Part shown: one piece after another, positions 18,711 through 24,310 of the stretch
Numbering within the stretch: the first letter of the stretch is position 1
Layout: every line of letters starts with the position of its first letter
Virus record (IMG/VR): IMGVR_UViG_3300021057_000034
Coordinates: 1-24,310 of that record
DNA from: a virus
Reading direction: 5' to 3' (one strand)
DNA length: 24,310 bases
Notes under the pieces: generated by a model
The model's database searches: none
The model's input: the letters and a program-made list of their open reading frames with translations, nothing else
Told to the model about the DNA's origin: nothing
Made by a program: the position numbers and the translations under genes

Positions 18711-18890
18711 ATGAGAAACGAGGATTTTTATGGATTACATCTCTCTGAGAGAAAATTAATAAACAGAGCTAAATATTCTGGCAAAGGAAGACCAAAGAAG
18801 AATGATTATATGACTTTGGTAGAAGCCCAAAAAGCGCTCAATAAACTATTTAATCTATATTTAGATGCAAGAGACAAGAAGTTTAGTTAG
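18711..18890 (+). CDS. 59-aa protein with AT-hook-like motif
   Basis: The last early gene. The product begins MRNEDFYGLHLSERKLINRA and contains GKGRPKKND (about residues 24-32), the core of an AT-hook that binds the minor groove of AT-rich DNA. The C-terminal half is helical (MTLVEAQKALNKLFNLYLDA). It stops 10 nt before the end of the convergent late operon, with no terminator between. A DNA-binding role is likely but unspecific. Confidence 0.6.
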   Translation: MRNEDFYGLHLSERKLINRAKYSGKGRPKKNDYMTLVEAQKALNKLFNLYLDARDKKFS

Positions 18891-18900
18891 CTCATTCTAA

Positions 18901-19242
18901 TCATCTCGGCTCCTTAGGATTCCATCTCTCTTTGGCTCTATCTACAATCTCTCGTCCCATCCGCTCATGTCCTGTTTTTCTCATCTCATGAAAGGCTTGC
19001 TGTGCCATTGATGCTAAGATGTTTGGTATCTGGTCTCGTATATCTACCTGTATGACATCACCTGATGAAAGTTGTACGGGAAGAAGCAGTGTTTTGTCCT
19101 GATGGTCTTTGACAAACCTTTGAGAGAGTCCCCACGCGTCCATAAATGTTGAGAGGGTGTCTTTCATATAAGACACTTCCTCATCCTGCATTAAGAATAA
19201 CTCCATATCCACCGCATCTGGTTGCCACTTCTCAATACTCAT
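18901..19242 (-). CDS. Hypothetical late protein, end of lysis-side operon
   Basis: A 113-aa product beginning MSIEKWQPDAVDMELFLMQD. It is helical and acidic at the start, with GDVIQVDIRDQIPNILASM in the middle and a charged C-terminus (RKTGHERMGREIVDRAKERW). No family recognised. It is the last late gene, meeting the early operon tail-to-tail. Its start overlaps the previous stop as ATGA. Confidence 0.65.
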   Translation of the reverse strand: MSIEKWQPDAVDMELFLMQDEEVSYMKDTLSTFMDAWGLSQRFVKDHQDKTLLLPVQLSSGDVIQVDIRDQIPNILASMAQQAFHEMRKTGHERMGREIVDRAKERWNPKEPR

Positions 19243-19487
19243 AGTTTTGGATACCTCCTGTCAAATAGGGGTGGGAGGAAATTACAATCCCGCAAGAACT
19301 CCCTATGAACTTCTAACTCAGAAGGCGCTATTTTTGAAGGCTCATCAAGCATTCTTTTTCTTTTGTAGATTTCTGTTGCAAGGTCAGGATTATGCTGGCA
19401 CAGGTCAGCAAATCGCTCTATCTGCTCCAAAGACCAGATGGGGCGCTTAGGCTTTAGTTTTGGTAGGGGCTGGCTTTCTATTAACAT
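19239..19487 (-). CDS. Hypothetical late protein
   Basis: An 82-aa basic product beginning MLIESQPLPKLKPKRPIWSL, followed by EQIERFADLCQHNPDLATEI and a Pro/Arg tail. Charged and helical in the middle. It overlaps the upstream gene by 41 nt in another frame and has no ribosome site. No family recognised. Confidence 0.6.
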   Translation of the reverse strand: MLIESQPLPKLKPKRPIWSLEQIERFADLCQHNPDLATEIYKRKRMLDEPSKIAPSELEVHREFLRDCNFLPPLFDRRYPKL

Positions 19488-19713
19488 TTTTTTGGGAACT
19501 AATAATCTGTCGGTAATGGGCTAACAGGGCTAAATCTTCAGAACGAGATGTTGTGTCAAAGGTTTGGTATTTAAGCTGAAAATCACGGTGTCTTGTACTG
19601 CATCCTCCACACCCGCATAGCTTGTCTGATACGTCCTCAACACGTTCTCTAAATGTAGGCTCAGGGTGAGCGATTGATAACGGCTCAACTTTAGCCAGCT
19701 CTCCGAGTGCCAT
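19447..19713 (-). CDS. Small late protein with Cys-rich knuckle
   Basis: An 88-aa product beginning MALGELAKVEPLSIAHPEP. CGCGGCSTRH (Cys33, Cys35, Cys38, His42) is a compact likely metal site. The C-terminal part is basic (NRKPAPTKTKA). It has an AAAGGAGG ribosome site 4 nt before the ATG. It overlaps both neighbours. Small zinc proteins also occur near phage tail and lysis genes, but no function can be inferred here. Confidence 0.65.
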   Translation of the reverse strand: MALGELAKVEPLSIAHPEPTFRERVEDVSDKLCGCGGCSTRHRDFQLKYQTFDTTSRSEDLALLAHYRQIISSQKNVNRKPAPTKTKA

Positions 19714-19990
19714 GTTGCCTCCTTTTCTCCTCTAACTTTCTAAGAAGAACCCGTCTGTAGAGAATGTCAAACTGGCCTATGGGCATTTCCATAAAGTGAT
19801 GGAAGTTTTTGGTATCCATGGGATTGTTGGAGTTTACAATCATATCTGTTGTTTTCCCCACAAGTTCCTGAGCTTCAGGTGGTAGGTCATCTATGTGGTG
19901 TCTTAGGGTATGACAGTGAAGAAGTATATAGGAGGGTGTAATCTCCCCAGGCTTTTTAACTTCAATTCGTCTTACCTCTCCTTCTTTCAT
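19691..19990 (-). CDS. Hypothetical late protein
   Basis: A 99-aa product beginning MKEGEVRRIEVKKPGEITPS, His-rich in the middle (LLHCHTLRHHIDDLP and KNFHHFMEM), with a basic C-terminus (RKLEEKRRQHGTRR). No family recognised. Start overlaps the upstream stop as ATGA. Confidence 0.65.
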   Translation of the reverse strand: MKEGEVRRIEVKKPGEITPSYILLHCHTLRHHIDDLPPEAQELVGKTTDMIVNSNNPMDTKNFHHFMEMPIGQFDILYRRVLLRKLEEKRRQHGTRRAG

Positions 19991-20166
19991 TGTTTGGGGA
20001 TGGGGAGAGGAGTTTTGGGGTGGTGTACTCCTCTTCGGGGAACTGGTAATTTGCGTGCTTTATCAATCTCAGCTTTAGTCAGAGCATCTTCAAAGGCAAA
20101 TAGCTTGCCTCGAAACCATTGATTCTTATATTCCGTTCCTTCTATATGGGGTCTTTCTGCGCTCAT
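19987..20166 (-). CDS. 59-aa late protein
   Basis: The product begins MSAERPHIEGTEYKNQWFRG and continues with KLFAFEDALTKAEIDKARKL and a Pro/His-rich end. The composition is protein-like and the frame closes the only gap between its two neighbours. It overlaps the upstream gene by 41 nt and couples to the next gene by ATGA. No family recognised. Confidence 0.65.
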   Translation of the reverse strand: MSAERPHIEGTEYKNQWFRGKLFAFEDALTKAEIDKARKLPVPRRGVHHPKTPLPIPKQ

Positions 20167-20320
20167 AGATACTCCCTATAACTGGTAATGGAGCTGGACG
20201 AAGCTCGAGTGATCTATCCTGAAAACCTGTCAGAATCTGTTTAAGACGTTTTTTATCGCGTCTTGTTATATCTGGCAAGGTGATCTTATTTGGATATGGT
20301 CTATGAGCTTCGGTTGCCAT
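20126..20320 (-). CDS. Small basic late protein
   Basis: A 64-aa, very basic product beginning MATEAHRPYPNKITLPDITR, with RRDKKRLKQILTGFQDRSLE and a Pro/Arg tail. No family recognised. It starts in a TAATG overlap with the holin-like gene upstream, so it is expressed with the lysis cassette. Confidence 0.65.
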   Translation of the reverse strand: MATEAHRPYPNKITLPDITRRDKKRLKQILTGFQDRSLELRPAPLPVIGSIYERRKTPYRRNGI

Positions 20321-20508
20321 TATTTTTTGCCCATGCGTTCAACAGCATGTTCACCTACATTTGCTCCAAGGTAGGTAACTAATATCCACTGGACAATATT
20401 TGACCAGTCCTGAAAATTTGCTTTATTAAATACGACAAAGCAGGTGGCGGTAAAAAAAACCAAAACCGCCAATACAAACTTCCTGCTTGTCCAAGACTCT
20501 GTACTCAC
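20320..20508 (-). CDS. Holin-like membrane protein, 62 aa
   Basis: The product has a short polar N-terminus, two hydrophobic segments (FVLAVLVFFTATCFVVF, residues 11-27; IVQWILVTYLGANVGEHAV, about 38-56), and a charged end ERMGKK. This is the shape of a small class II holin or antiholin. It starts at a GTG that overlaps the stop of the 51-aa membrane gene (GTGA), and it lies downstream of the CHAP endolysin. Two small membrane proteins in tandem fit a holin/antiholin pair; which is which cannot be told from sequence. Confidence 0.7.
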   Translation of the reverse strand: MSTESWTSRKFVLAVLVFFTATCFVVFNKANFQDWSNIVQWILVTYLGANVGEHAVERMGKK

Positions 20509-20660
20509 AACAGAGCCCTCCCTGTAACAACGTATAAGACAACAATAACAACTGCAATTACCCAGATGATCTGCCTGGCTTTTGGTTCAAGCCCAACAGC
20601 ATCTAAAAGAAACTGCAACAACACAAGAATAAGGACTGCAATTAAAAGTGCTTGTAACAT
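20505..20660 (-). CDS. Holin-like membrane protein, 51 aa
   Basis: The product begins MLQALLIAVLILVLLQFLL, has a polar turn (DAVGLEPKARQ) and a second helix (IIWVIAVVIVVLYVV), and ends GRALL. Two closely spaced helices fit a small pore-forming holin. It has a strong GGGAGGTGAT ribosome site 3 nt from the ATG, well above its neighbours. It is translationally coupled to the 62-aa membrane protein. Confidence 0.7.
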   Translation of the reverse strand: MLQALLIAVLILVLLQFLLDAVGLEPKARQIIWVIAVVIVVLYVVTGRALL

Positions 20661-20675
20661 ATAATCACCTCCCTT

Positions 20676-20990
20676 CTAAAATGGAATTTGTAATGGTAAT
20701 AGGGGGGGTCGAGTTGGGGTGGGGGTATGAGTGGGTTGAGTTGACTGTACCTCTCTTACCTCTGTTTTTGATTCCGTGTGCGTTTCTTTTACAACAATTG
20801 GTGTTGGCGCAATAAAAGGCTTCACCTCTCCCGTTTGTTGGTTATAGACAAATGAGGGAGTGGGGGTAACTGTCGGAGTTACTTTTGGAACTTCCTCAGT
20901 TGAAGATGGAGAATTAAAAATACCAATAGCAATGGCGATAAACAGCAAGCCAAGCAAGACGTAAATAATTCTAAAAACATATTTGTTCAT
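20676..20990 (-). CDS. Spanin-like membrane protein with Pro-rich tail
   Basis: A 104-aa product. Residues 1-25 contain an N-terminal membrane helix (VFRIIYVLLGLLFIAIAIGI). The rest is a Pro/Thr-rich chain (TPTVTPTPSF, IAPTPIVVKETHTESKTEV, THTPTPTRPPLLPLQIPF). The combination, within a lysis cassette, suggests a spanin-like or wall-contacting protein, but no lipobox cysteine or coiled coil is seen, so it is not a standard Rz or Rz1. Its Pro codons make a G-rich template strand with quadruplex potential. Confidence 0.6.
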   Translation of the reverse strand: MNKYVFRIIYVLLGLLFIAIAIGIFNSPSSTEEVPKVTPTVTPTPSFVYNQQTGEVKPFIAPTPIVVKETHTESKTEVREVQSTQPTHTPTPTRPPLLPLQIPF

Positions 20991-20991
20991 G

Positions 20992-21345
20992 TTATTTGAT
21001 ATTTATGATTTCGGTTCTCATAAGAATTAAAATGATGAGAAACACGATAGCGTTTGCAACAACCATTGAAGCCCAATCCTTCCATCTATCCTTCTGTTGT
21101 TGCTCTTTTTCCCTTTCCTTCTGCTCCTGAGCTTCCTTACCGTCAATCTGAGTTACATGATCTTTCAAGACTTTCATATCCTCTCTGATCTCAATGATTG
21201 ATTTGCAGATAAGAGGTATTCGCGATACATCAATAAATCGCTTTTTATCCTCACCTTCACCAAATACCTCACGCAAGGCGTTAGACAAGGCGCGAGTTAT
21301 TTCGTCTTTGTGTTTACTTTTAGGTGCCATCTTTCTAAGTGTCAT
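20992..21345 (-). CDS. Coiled-coil protein with C-terminal membrane helix
   Basis: A 117-aa product. It begins MTLRKMAPKSKHKDEI, has a helical core (ALSNALREVFGEGEDKKR), a coiled-coil (MKVLKDHVTQIDGKEAQEQKE and KEQQQKD), and a C-terminal membrane helix (ASMVVANAIVFLIILILMRTE, about 92-112). This resembles XhlA-type holin-associated proteins, which recruit or regulate endolysin export. It sits between the endolysin region and the holin-like genes. Resemblance only, no search. Confidence 0.65.
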   Translation of the reverse strand: MTLRKMAPKSKHKDEITRALSNALREVFGEGEDKKRFIDVSRIPLICKSIIEIREDMKVLKDHVTQIDGKEAQEQKEREKEQQQKDRWKDWASMVVANAIVFLIILILMRTEIINIK

Positions 21346-21494
21346 ATTTTAAAAACTAGCTTGATCTTCTCTCTCCACTTCATACCTCGTGCAAGATCGG
21401 TTATTCGTTTTTTTATAATCTCCTCTTTTAATTCTTCTTTGACTTTTAACAATGTTTCTGCAAGTATCTGTTGTTTTTTTGTTAGTCTTTTCAT
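21342..21494 (-). CDS. 50-aa basic helical protein
   Basis: The product begins MKRLTKKQQILAETLLKVKE, rich in Lys/Glu, and ends WREKIKLVFKI. It reads as one amphipathic helix. It lies between the endolysin and the coiled-coil gene, and its stop overlaps the next start as ATGA. A stop codon lies 6 nt upstream of the ATG, which fixes the start. The competing longer frame here (starting from a TTG at 21531) has a less protein-like composition. Confidence 0.7.
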   Translation of the reverse strand: MKRLTKKQQILAETLLKVKEELKEEIIKKRITDLARGMKWREKIKLVFKI

Positions 21495-21523
21495 TAGCAA
21501 TTAAACTGTTAATCTGCCAGTAG

Positions 21524-22297
21524 CTATCCAAGTAATTTATGGACTGCTATATCAACCTCTTCTATGCCCTTAATTCTTCCTTTTTTGAATGCTTCATCAA
21601 GGTCTTTCTGCGTAAATCCACCGAGCTTTTCTAAGATTTGCTTGCTTGTAATTTTGTTTGAATCTTGACCTGGGAAAAGCGCCTTTACAACCTCATCAGT
21701 TGTAACAGCTCGCTTCATTTCCCTTAAAGATCGCTCTCCAAATTCCTTATCCTGAGCATCAGTTCTCTTGTTTGTATCCTGATCGCCTTCACGTGCTATG
21801 ACCCATCTGTCATACCATGAGGCTTTTCGCTGAAGTGATGGATTAGATGGAACAGGCGATGGAGTTACATTGTAATTTTTAGGTCTAAGCCATCCTAAAA
21901 CATGGTTGTAATTGTAGTTTCTTACAATGCATACCGAACCTGTAGGATCGTTTTGAGAGAAGGCTTGAAAAGTATTAGCATCACCCTTACCTGTTGCAAC
22001 TGCAACATGCCCTATACCTCCGTTATATGAGGCAGCCCAGACAACAATGTCGCCTTCTTGAGGAGAATTGGAAGGGCCATTTGCGATGCGTTCAAAATGC
22101 TTTGCCTGAAACTCACCAAATGACGTATAGATTTGATGTGCATTAACGTAGGGAAATGGGGTGGGATTACCTGGAAAATCAGGTACACCTAAAATATCAC
22201 ACCACTTGGCAGGGACATCAAAACATTGCCTACCAGGATTTAAAACTGTCAAATACTTACCATTCCACGCACCCACAAACTCTGTGAATTTACTCAT
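21524..22297 (-). CDS. CHAP-domain endolysin
   Basis: A 257-aa product. The N-terminal CHAP domain has the nucleophile Cys25 (NPGRQCFDVPAKW), a GDIVVWAAS strand (82-90), His97 in GIGHVAVATG, and Asn108 region NTFQAFSQND, followed by a VLGWLRPKNYN domain end. This is a cysteine peptidase or amidase against peptidoglycan. A Pro linker (about 141-152) leads to a C-terminal helical domain (FTQKDLDEAFKKGRIKGIEE and the like) that may bind the cell wall. No signal peptide, so export depends on the holins. It could instead be a virion-associated hydrolase, as it follows the large virion protein. Confidence 0.88.
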   Translation of the reverse strand: MSKFTEFVGAWNGKYLTVLNPGRQCFDVPAKWCDILGVPDFPGNPTPFPYVNAHQIYTSFGEFQAKHFERIANGPSNSPQEGDIVVWAASYNGGIGHVAVATGKGDANTFQAFSQNDPTGSVCIVRNYNYNHVLGWLRPKNYNVTPSPVPSNPSLQRKASWYDRWVIAREGDQDTNKRTDAQDKEFGERSLREMKRAVTTDEVVKALFPGQDSNKITSKQILEKLGGFTQKDLDEAFKKGRIKGIEEVDIAVHKLLG

Positions 22298-24310
22298 AGT
22301 TCTCCTCTTTTTTTCATAATTTTTAACTGTTGCAACACTCTATCTGTAATAATCTTTTTCTTTTTCCACTCCTTATAGAGAGCGTTCTTTTCCTCTTTTG
22401 TTTTTAGCTTCTTAAACTCATTGGCGATGTATTTGGCGCGTGTTCCATCTTCAACACCTAGATTTCTTATGCTTCGTTCTTTGTAATTAAGACCATATTT
22501 GTTATTTTCAACTTCTTTCTTAAGCTCGGTAAAAGCTAGGGGATCATTCTTTTTTATGTCTTTTGCAATTTGATTAGCTACTTCAGGAGAAAGAGTCTTT
22601 AGCTTCTCATATACGGGAAGAGCACGTTCACGTGCTTGCTTTCTGTCATAATCAGCTTTTTTGTTAATCTTTTGAATTTCTTGTATTTGTTTATACTCTT
22701 CTGCCTTCTGAGGATTTTGGGTTGAGATTCGGGAAGGAGATAGCGCATTTAAAAATCTATGTTGCGTTTCTATTGGATTACCTAGAGAATTAACCCTTGC
22801 AGGTACTTGCTGGGACAAGCCTGGAATTTGCGTCATAAACTGTTGAAGTTGCTGTGTTACAAAACCAGCGTCAGGATCAGACTTTCTTTGGTATGGATCA
22901 ATAATTCGTGTTACCCATCCTAGAAGCGCTCTAAATGGAACAAGTTGTTGTGCATAATTAGCAAGTATTCTGCCTTTCCCTTCAACATCTCCGCGGCCAG
23001 ACGAGATCATATCTCCTACGCTTTTAAGGTACGACTGATCTGCGTAAAATTGCCACCAGTTAGATAAACCTTGTAGGATCTTCTCTGCTTGGGAATCTTC
23101 GATTTTGCCGTTATCTAGTGAATCTCTTACTGCGGCAACAAGCGCCATATTCATAGCTAAGGCAGGATGAAGTTTTGAATAAGATACCCATGTGTCACCT
23201 ATACGTACTGAATAAGGCTGAATGCCTGCCGCCCTATATTCATTTTTCTTGTCTTGATCAATTGGCTCACCCCACGAAAGTCGGTCTGATGAGGTGAGAA
23301 TTGCAGTTCCCAGACCAATAGATGAACCTATTATTATTTTAGTAATAGCCTCCTGTTTTGCCGTATTACCGATTAAATTTGTAACTCCCAGTGGCGAATA
23401 CTCAACGCCTTGCTTTATGATATTCATGGGAGTCTTGACGAAAGGAAGTGTGAAGCGAGCTAGATTTCTAACCACTACATTCTTACTGTTTCGAAAACTC
23501 ATTATCGCATTGGTGACTTCATCCATCGCACCTAGCACTATTCCTTGTCCTTTCTCGCCAGTATCTTGCCTAAATAGTCTCTTCTGAGCTTCCTTTATGG
23601 CTGTTGCCTGAGCGTTTGGCGCTTTAACTCCCTTTGAAGCGCGATAGGCGAGCGACCTTTCCACACCTTTTGTAGTAAGTGTTTGAAAAAACTGATCCGT
23701 AGCTTCTAGCAGTCTCAATGGTACGTCTAACGTTCTTTCTACCAATCGGGCTTTTGTTCCTGCTTTAGTTAAAGGAAGATTGCGAACATCAGGGTTACCT
23801 GATAGGACTTTACCTTTCATAACATCTGCAAACTTAAAAGAGGCGTCACGAAGCGCGCCATAATATCCTTTTGCAAATTCCTTGCCTTCACCTGCGAGAT
23901 ATTTTCTTTCTGTTCCTGTTGCTTTAGCACGAAGAAAGTCCACTCCTCCTAAGACGGTTTTTTCAATTGGTGCCAGAATGCCTGTGCCTTGAAAATTTGA
24001 GGCGGTATTTATGATATGTGTGTTGGGCGAGGTAAGCATTGAATTGTAGCGCACTAGGGTAAGCCAATCTTCTGCATTTGGCTTGACAAACTGTCTGTAA
24101 AAGTCTGTAGCCTGATTGATGTCATTAAAATCAACGCCCTTAGCTTTAATGAGAATATCGTCAGCGTTTTTAGTTTGTTTAAGTATTGATTCAAGAATTG
24201 CCTGTTTTGCTGTTATCTCTTTAGGATCGGCGCCAATTGACATAGATTGTAGTTTCCGAGCAATATCTGATCCCAAAGACTTAACCGTTAAGAGATTGTC
24301 TATATATTCA
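22294..24310 (-). CDS. Large virion protein, partial at the N-terminus
   Basis: The frame stays open to the right edge, with 11 more codons before the TTG at 24276 (EYIDNLLTVKS), so the true start lies outside the window. The visible part is about 670 aa, almost entirely helical. The segment RDASFKFADVM, a VERTLDVPLRLLEATDQFF stretch, and NLARFTLPFVKTPMNIIKQG then YSPLGVTNL match a pattern common to very large phage proteins (polyvalent or internal/ejection virion proteins). A hydrophobic KIIIGSSIGLGTAILTSS suggests membrane insertion. The C-terminus is charged (EKNALYKEWKKKKIITDRV). Directly followed by the CHAP endolysin, it is best read as the C-terminal part of an ejected or tape-measure-like protein. 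Confidence 0.7.
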   Translation of the reverse strand, partial: EYIDNLLTVKSLGSDIARKLQSMSIGADPKEITAKQAILESILKQTKNADDILIKAKGVDFNDINQATDFYRQFVKPNAEDWLTLVRYNSMLTSPNTHIINTASNFQGTGILAPIEKTVLGGVDFLRAKATGTERKYLAGEGKEFAKGYYGALRDASFKFADVMKGKVLSGNPDVRNLPLTKAGTKARLVERTLDVPLRLLEATDQFFQTLTTKGVERSLAYRASKGVKAPNAQATAIKEAQKRLFRQDTGEKGQGIVLGAMDEVTNAIMSFRNSKNVVVRNLARFTLPFVKTPMNIIKQGVEYSPLGVTNLIGNTAKQEAITKIIIGSSIGLGTAILTSSDRLSWGEPIDQDKKNEYRAAGIQPYSVRIGDTWVSYSKLHPALAMNMALVAAVRDSLDNGKIEDSQAEKILQGLSNWWQFYADQSYLKSVGDMISSGRGDVEGKGRILANYAQQLVPFRALLGWVTRIIDPYQRKSDPDAGFVTQQLQQFMTQIPGLSQQVPARVNSLGNPIETQHRFLNALSPSRISTQNPQKAEEYKQIQEIQKINKKADYDRKQARERALPVYEKLKTLSPEVANQIAKDIKKNDPLAFTELKKEVENNKYGLNYKERSIRNLGVEDGTRAKYIANEFKKLKTKEEKNALYKEWKKKKIITDRVLQQLKIMKKRGEL

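Noticed and set aside
21349-21531. A 60-codon frame starting at a TTG between endolysin and coiled-coil gene
   Set aside because: TTG start overlapping the endolysin end, no ribosome site, poor composition; the 50-aa frame at 21342-21494 fits better and couples to the next gene.

Overview
The window looks like most of the genome of a temperate tailed phage or prophage, seen as a dense mosaic of small genes. The supporting evidence is a terminase pair, a P22/SU10-type portal, a scaffold-like protein, an HK97-fold major capsid protein of the SU10/DUF5309 kind, a CHAP endolysin with holin-like membrane proteins, a tyrosine integrase and a replication-initiation gene. TGA, TAA and TAG are all used as stops, so the code is standard. 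No host marker is present. The base composition is AT-leaning, late genes carry classical AAAGGAGGTGA ribosome sites, and most early genes have no visible ribosome site. This fits a Gram-positive-like or Patescibacteria-type host, but that is only a guess.

Layout. (1) 1-7926, minus strand: packaging and head module read right to left: two small genes, small and large terminase, an unknown gene, a promoter-leader-terminator, portal, small head genes, scaffold, capsid, a strong terminator, then more late genes running off the left edge. The last of these begins like a family 2 glycosyltransferase. (2) 7927-8832: a control region with promoters on both strands, a palindromic operator, a 37-codon gene with an odd start, several hairpins, a gene-free stretch of about 340 nt and a bidirectional terminator. 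(3) 8691-9798, minus: a one-helix membrane protein and the integrase. (4) 9809-9928: divergent promoters sharing their -35 boxes, a palindrome, and a stem-loop at the predicted 5' end of the early mRNA. (5) 9938-18890, plus: about 30 early genes, mostly joined by ATGA or TAATG overlaps. They include a replication initiator with two iteron-like arrays, a membrane-anchored transglycosylase-like protein, a RecB/Cas4-like nuclease, a VRR-NUC nuclease, many zinc-ribbon miniproteins, a structured RNA, and a protein joining sigma region 4 to an alpha-CTD-like domain. (6) 18901-24310, minus: small late genes, the lysis cassette and a large, probably ejected, virion protein entering from the right edge.

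Both window ends lie inside minus-strand late genes. The simplest reading is a circular or circularly permuted genome whose tail genes lie outside the window. Early (plus) and late (minus) transcription units converge at 18890/18901 with only 10 nt between them.

The points most worth a second look are the structured RNA at 16468-16560 directly upstream of the sigma4/alpha-CTD gene, the terminator-containing leader before the portal gene, the 134-nt two-frame overlap at the portal 3' end, the iteron arrays inside the replication gene, and the operator-bearing promoters on each side of the integrase module.
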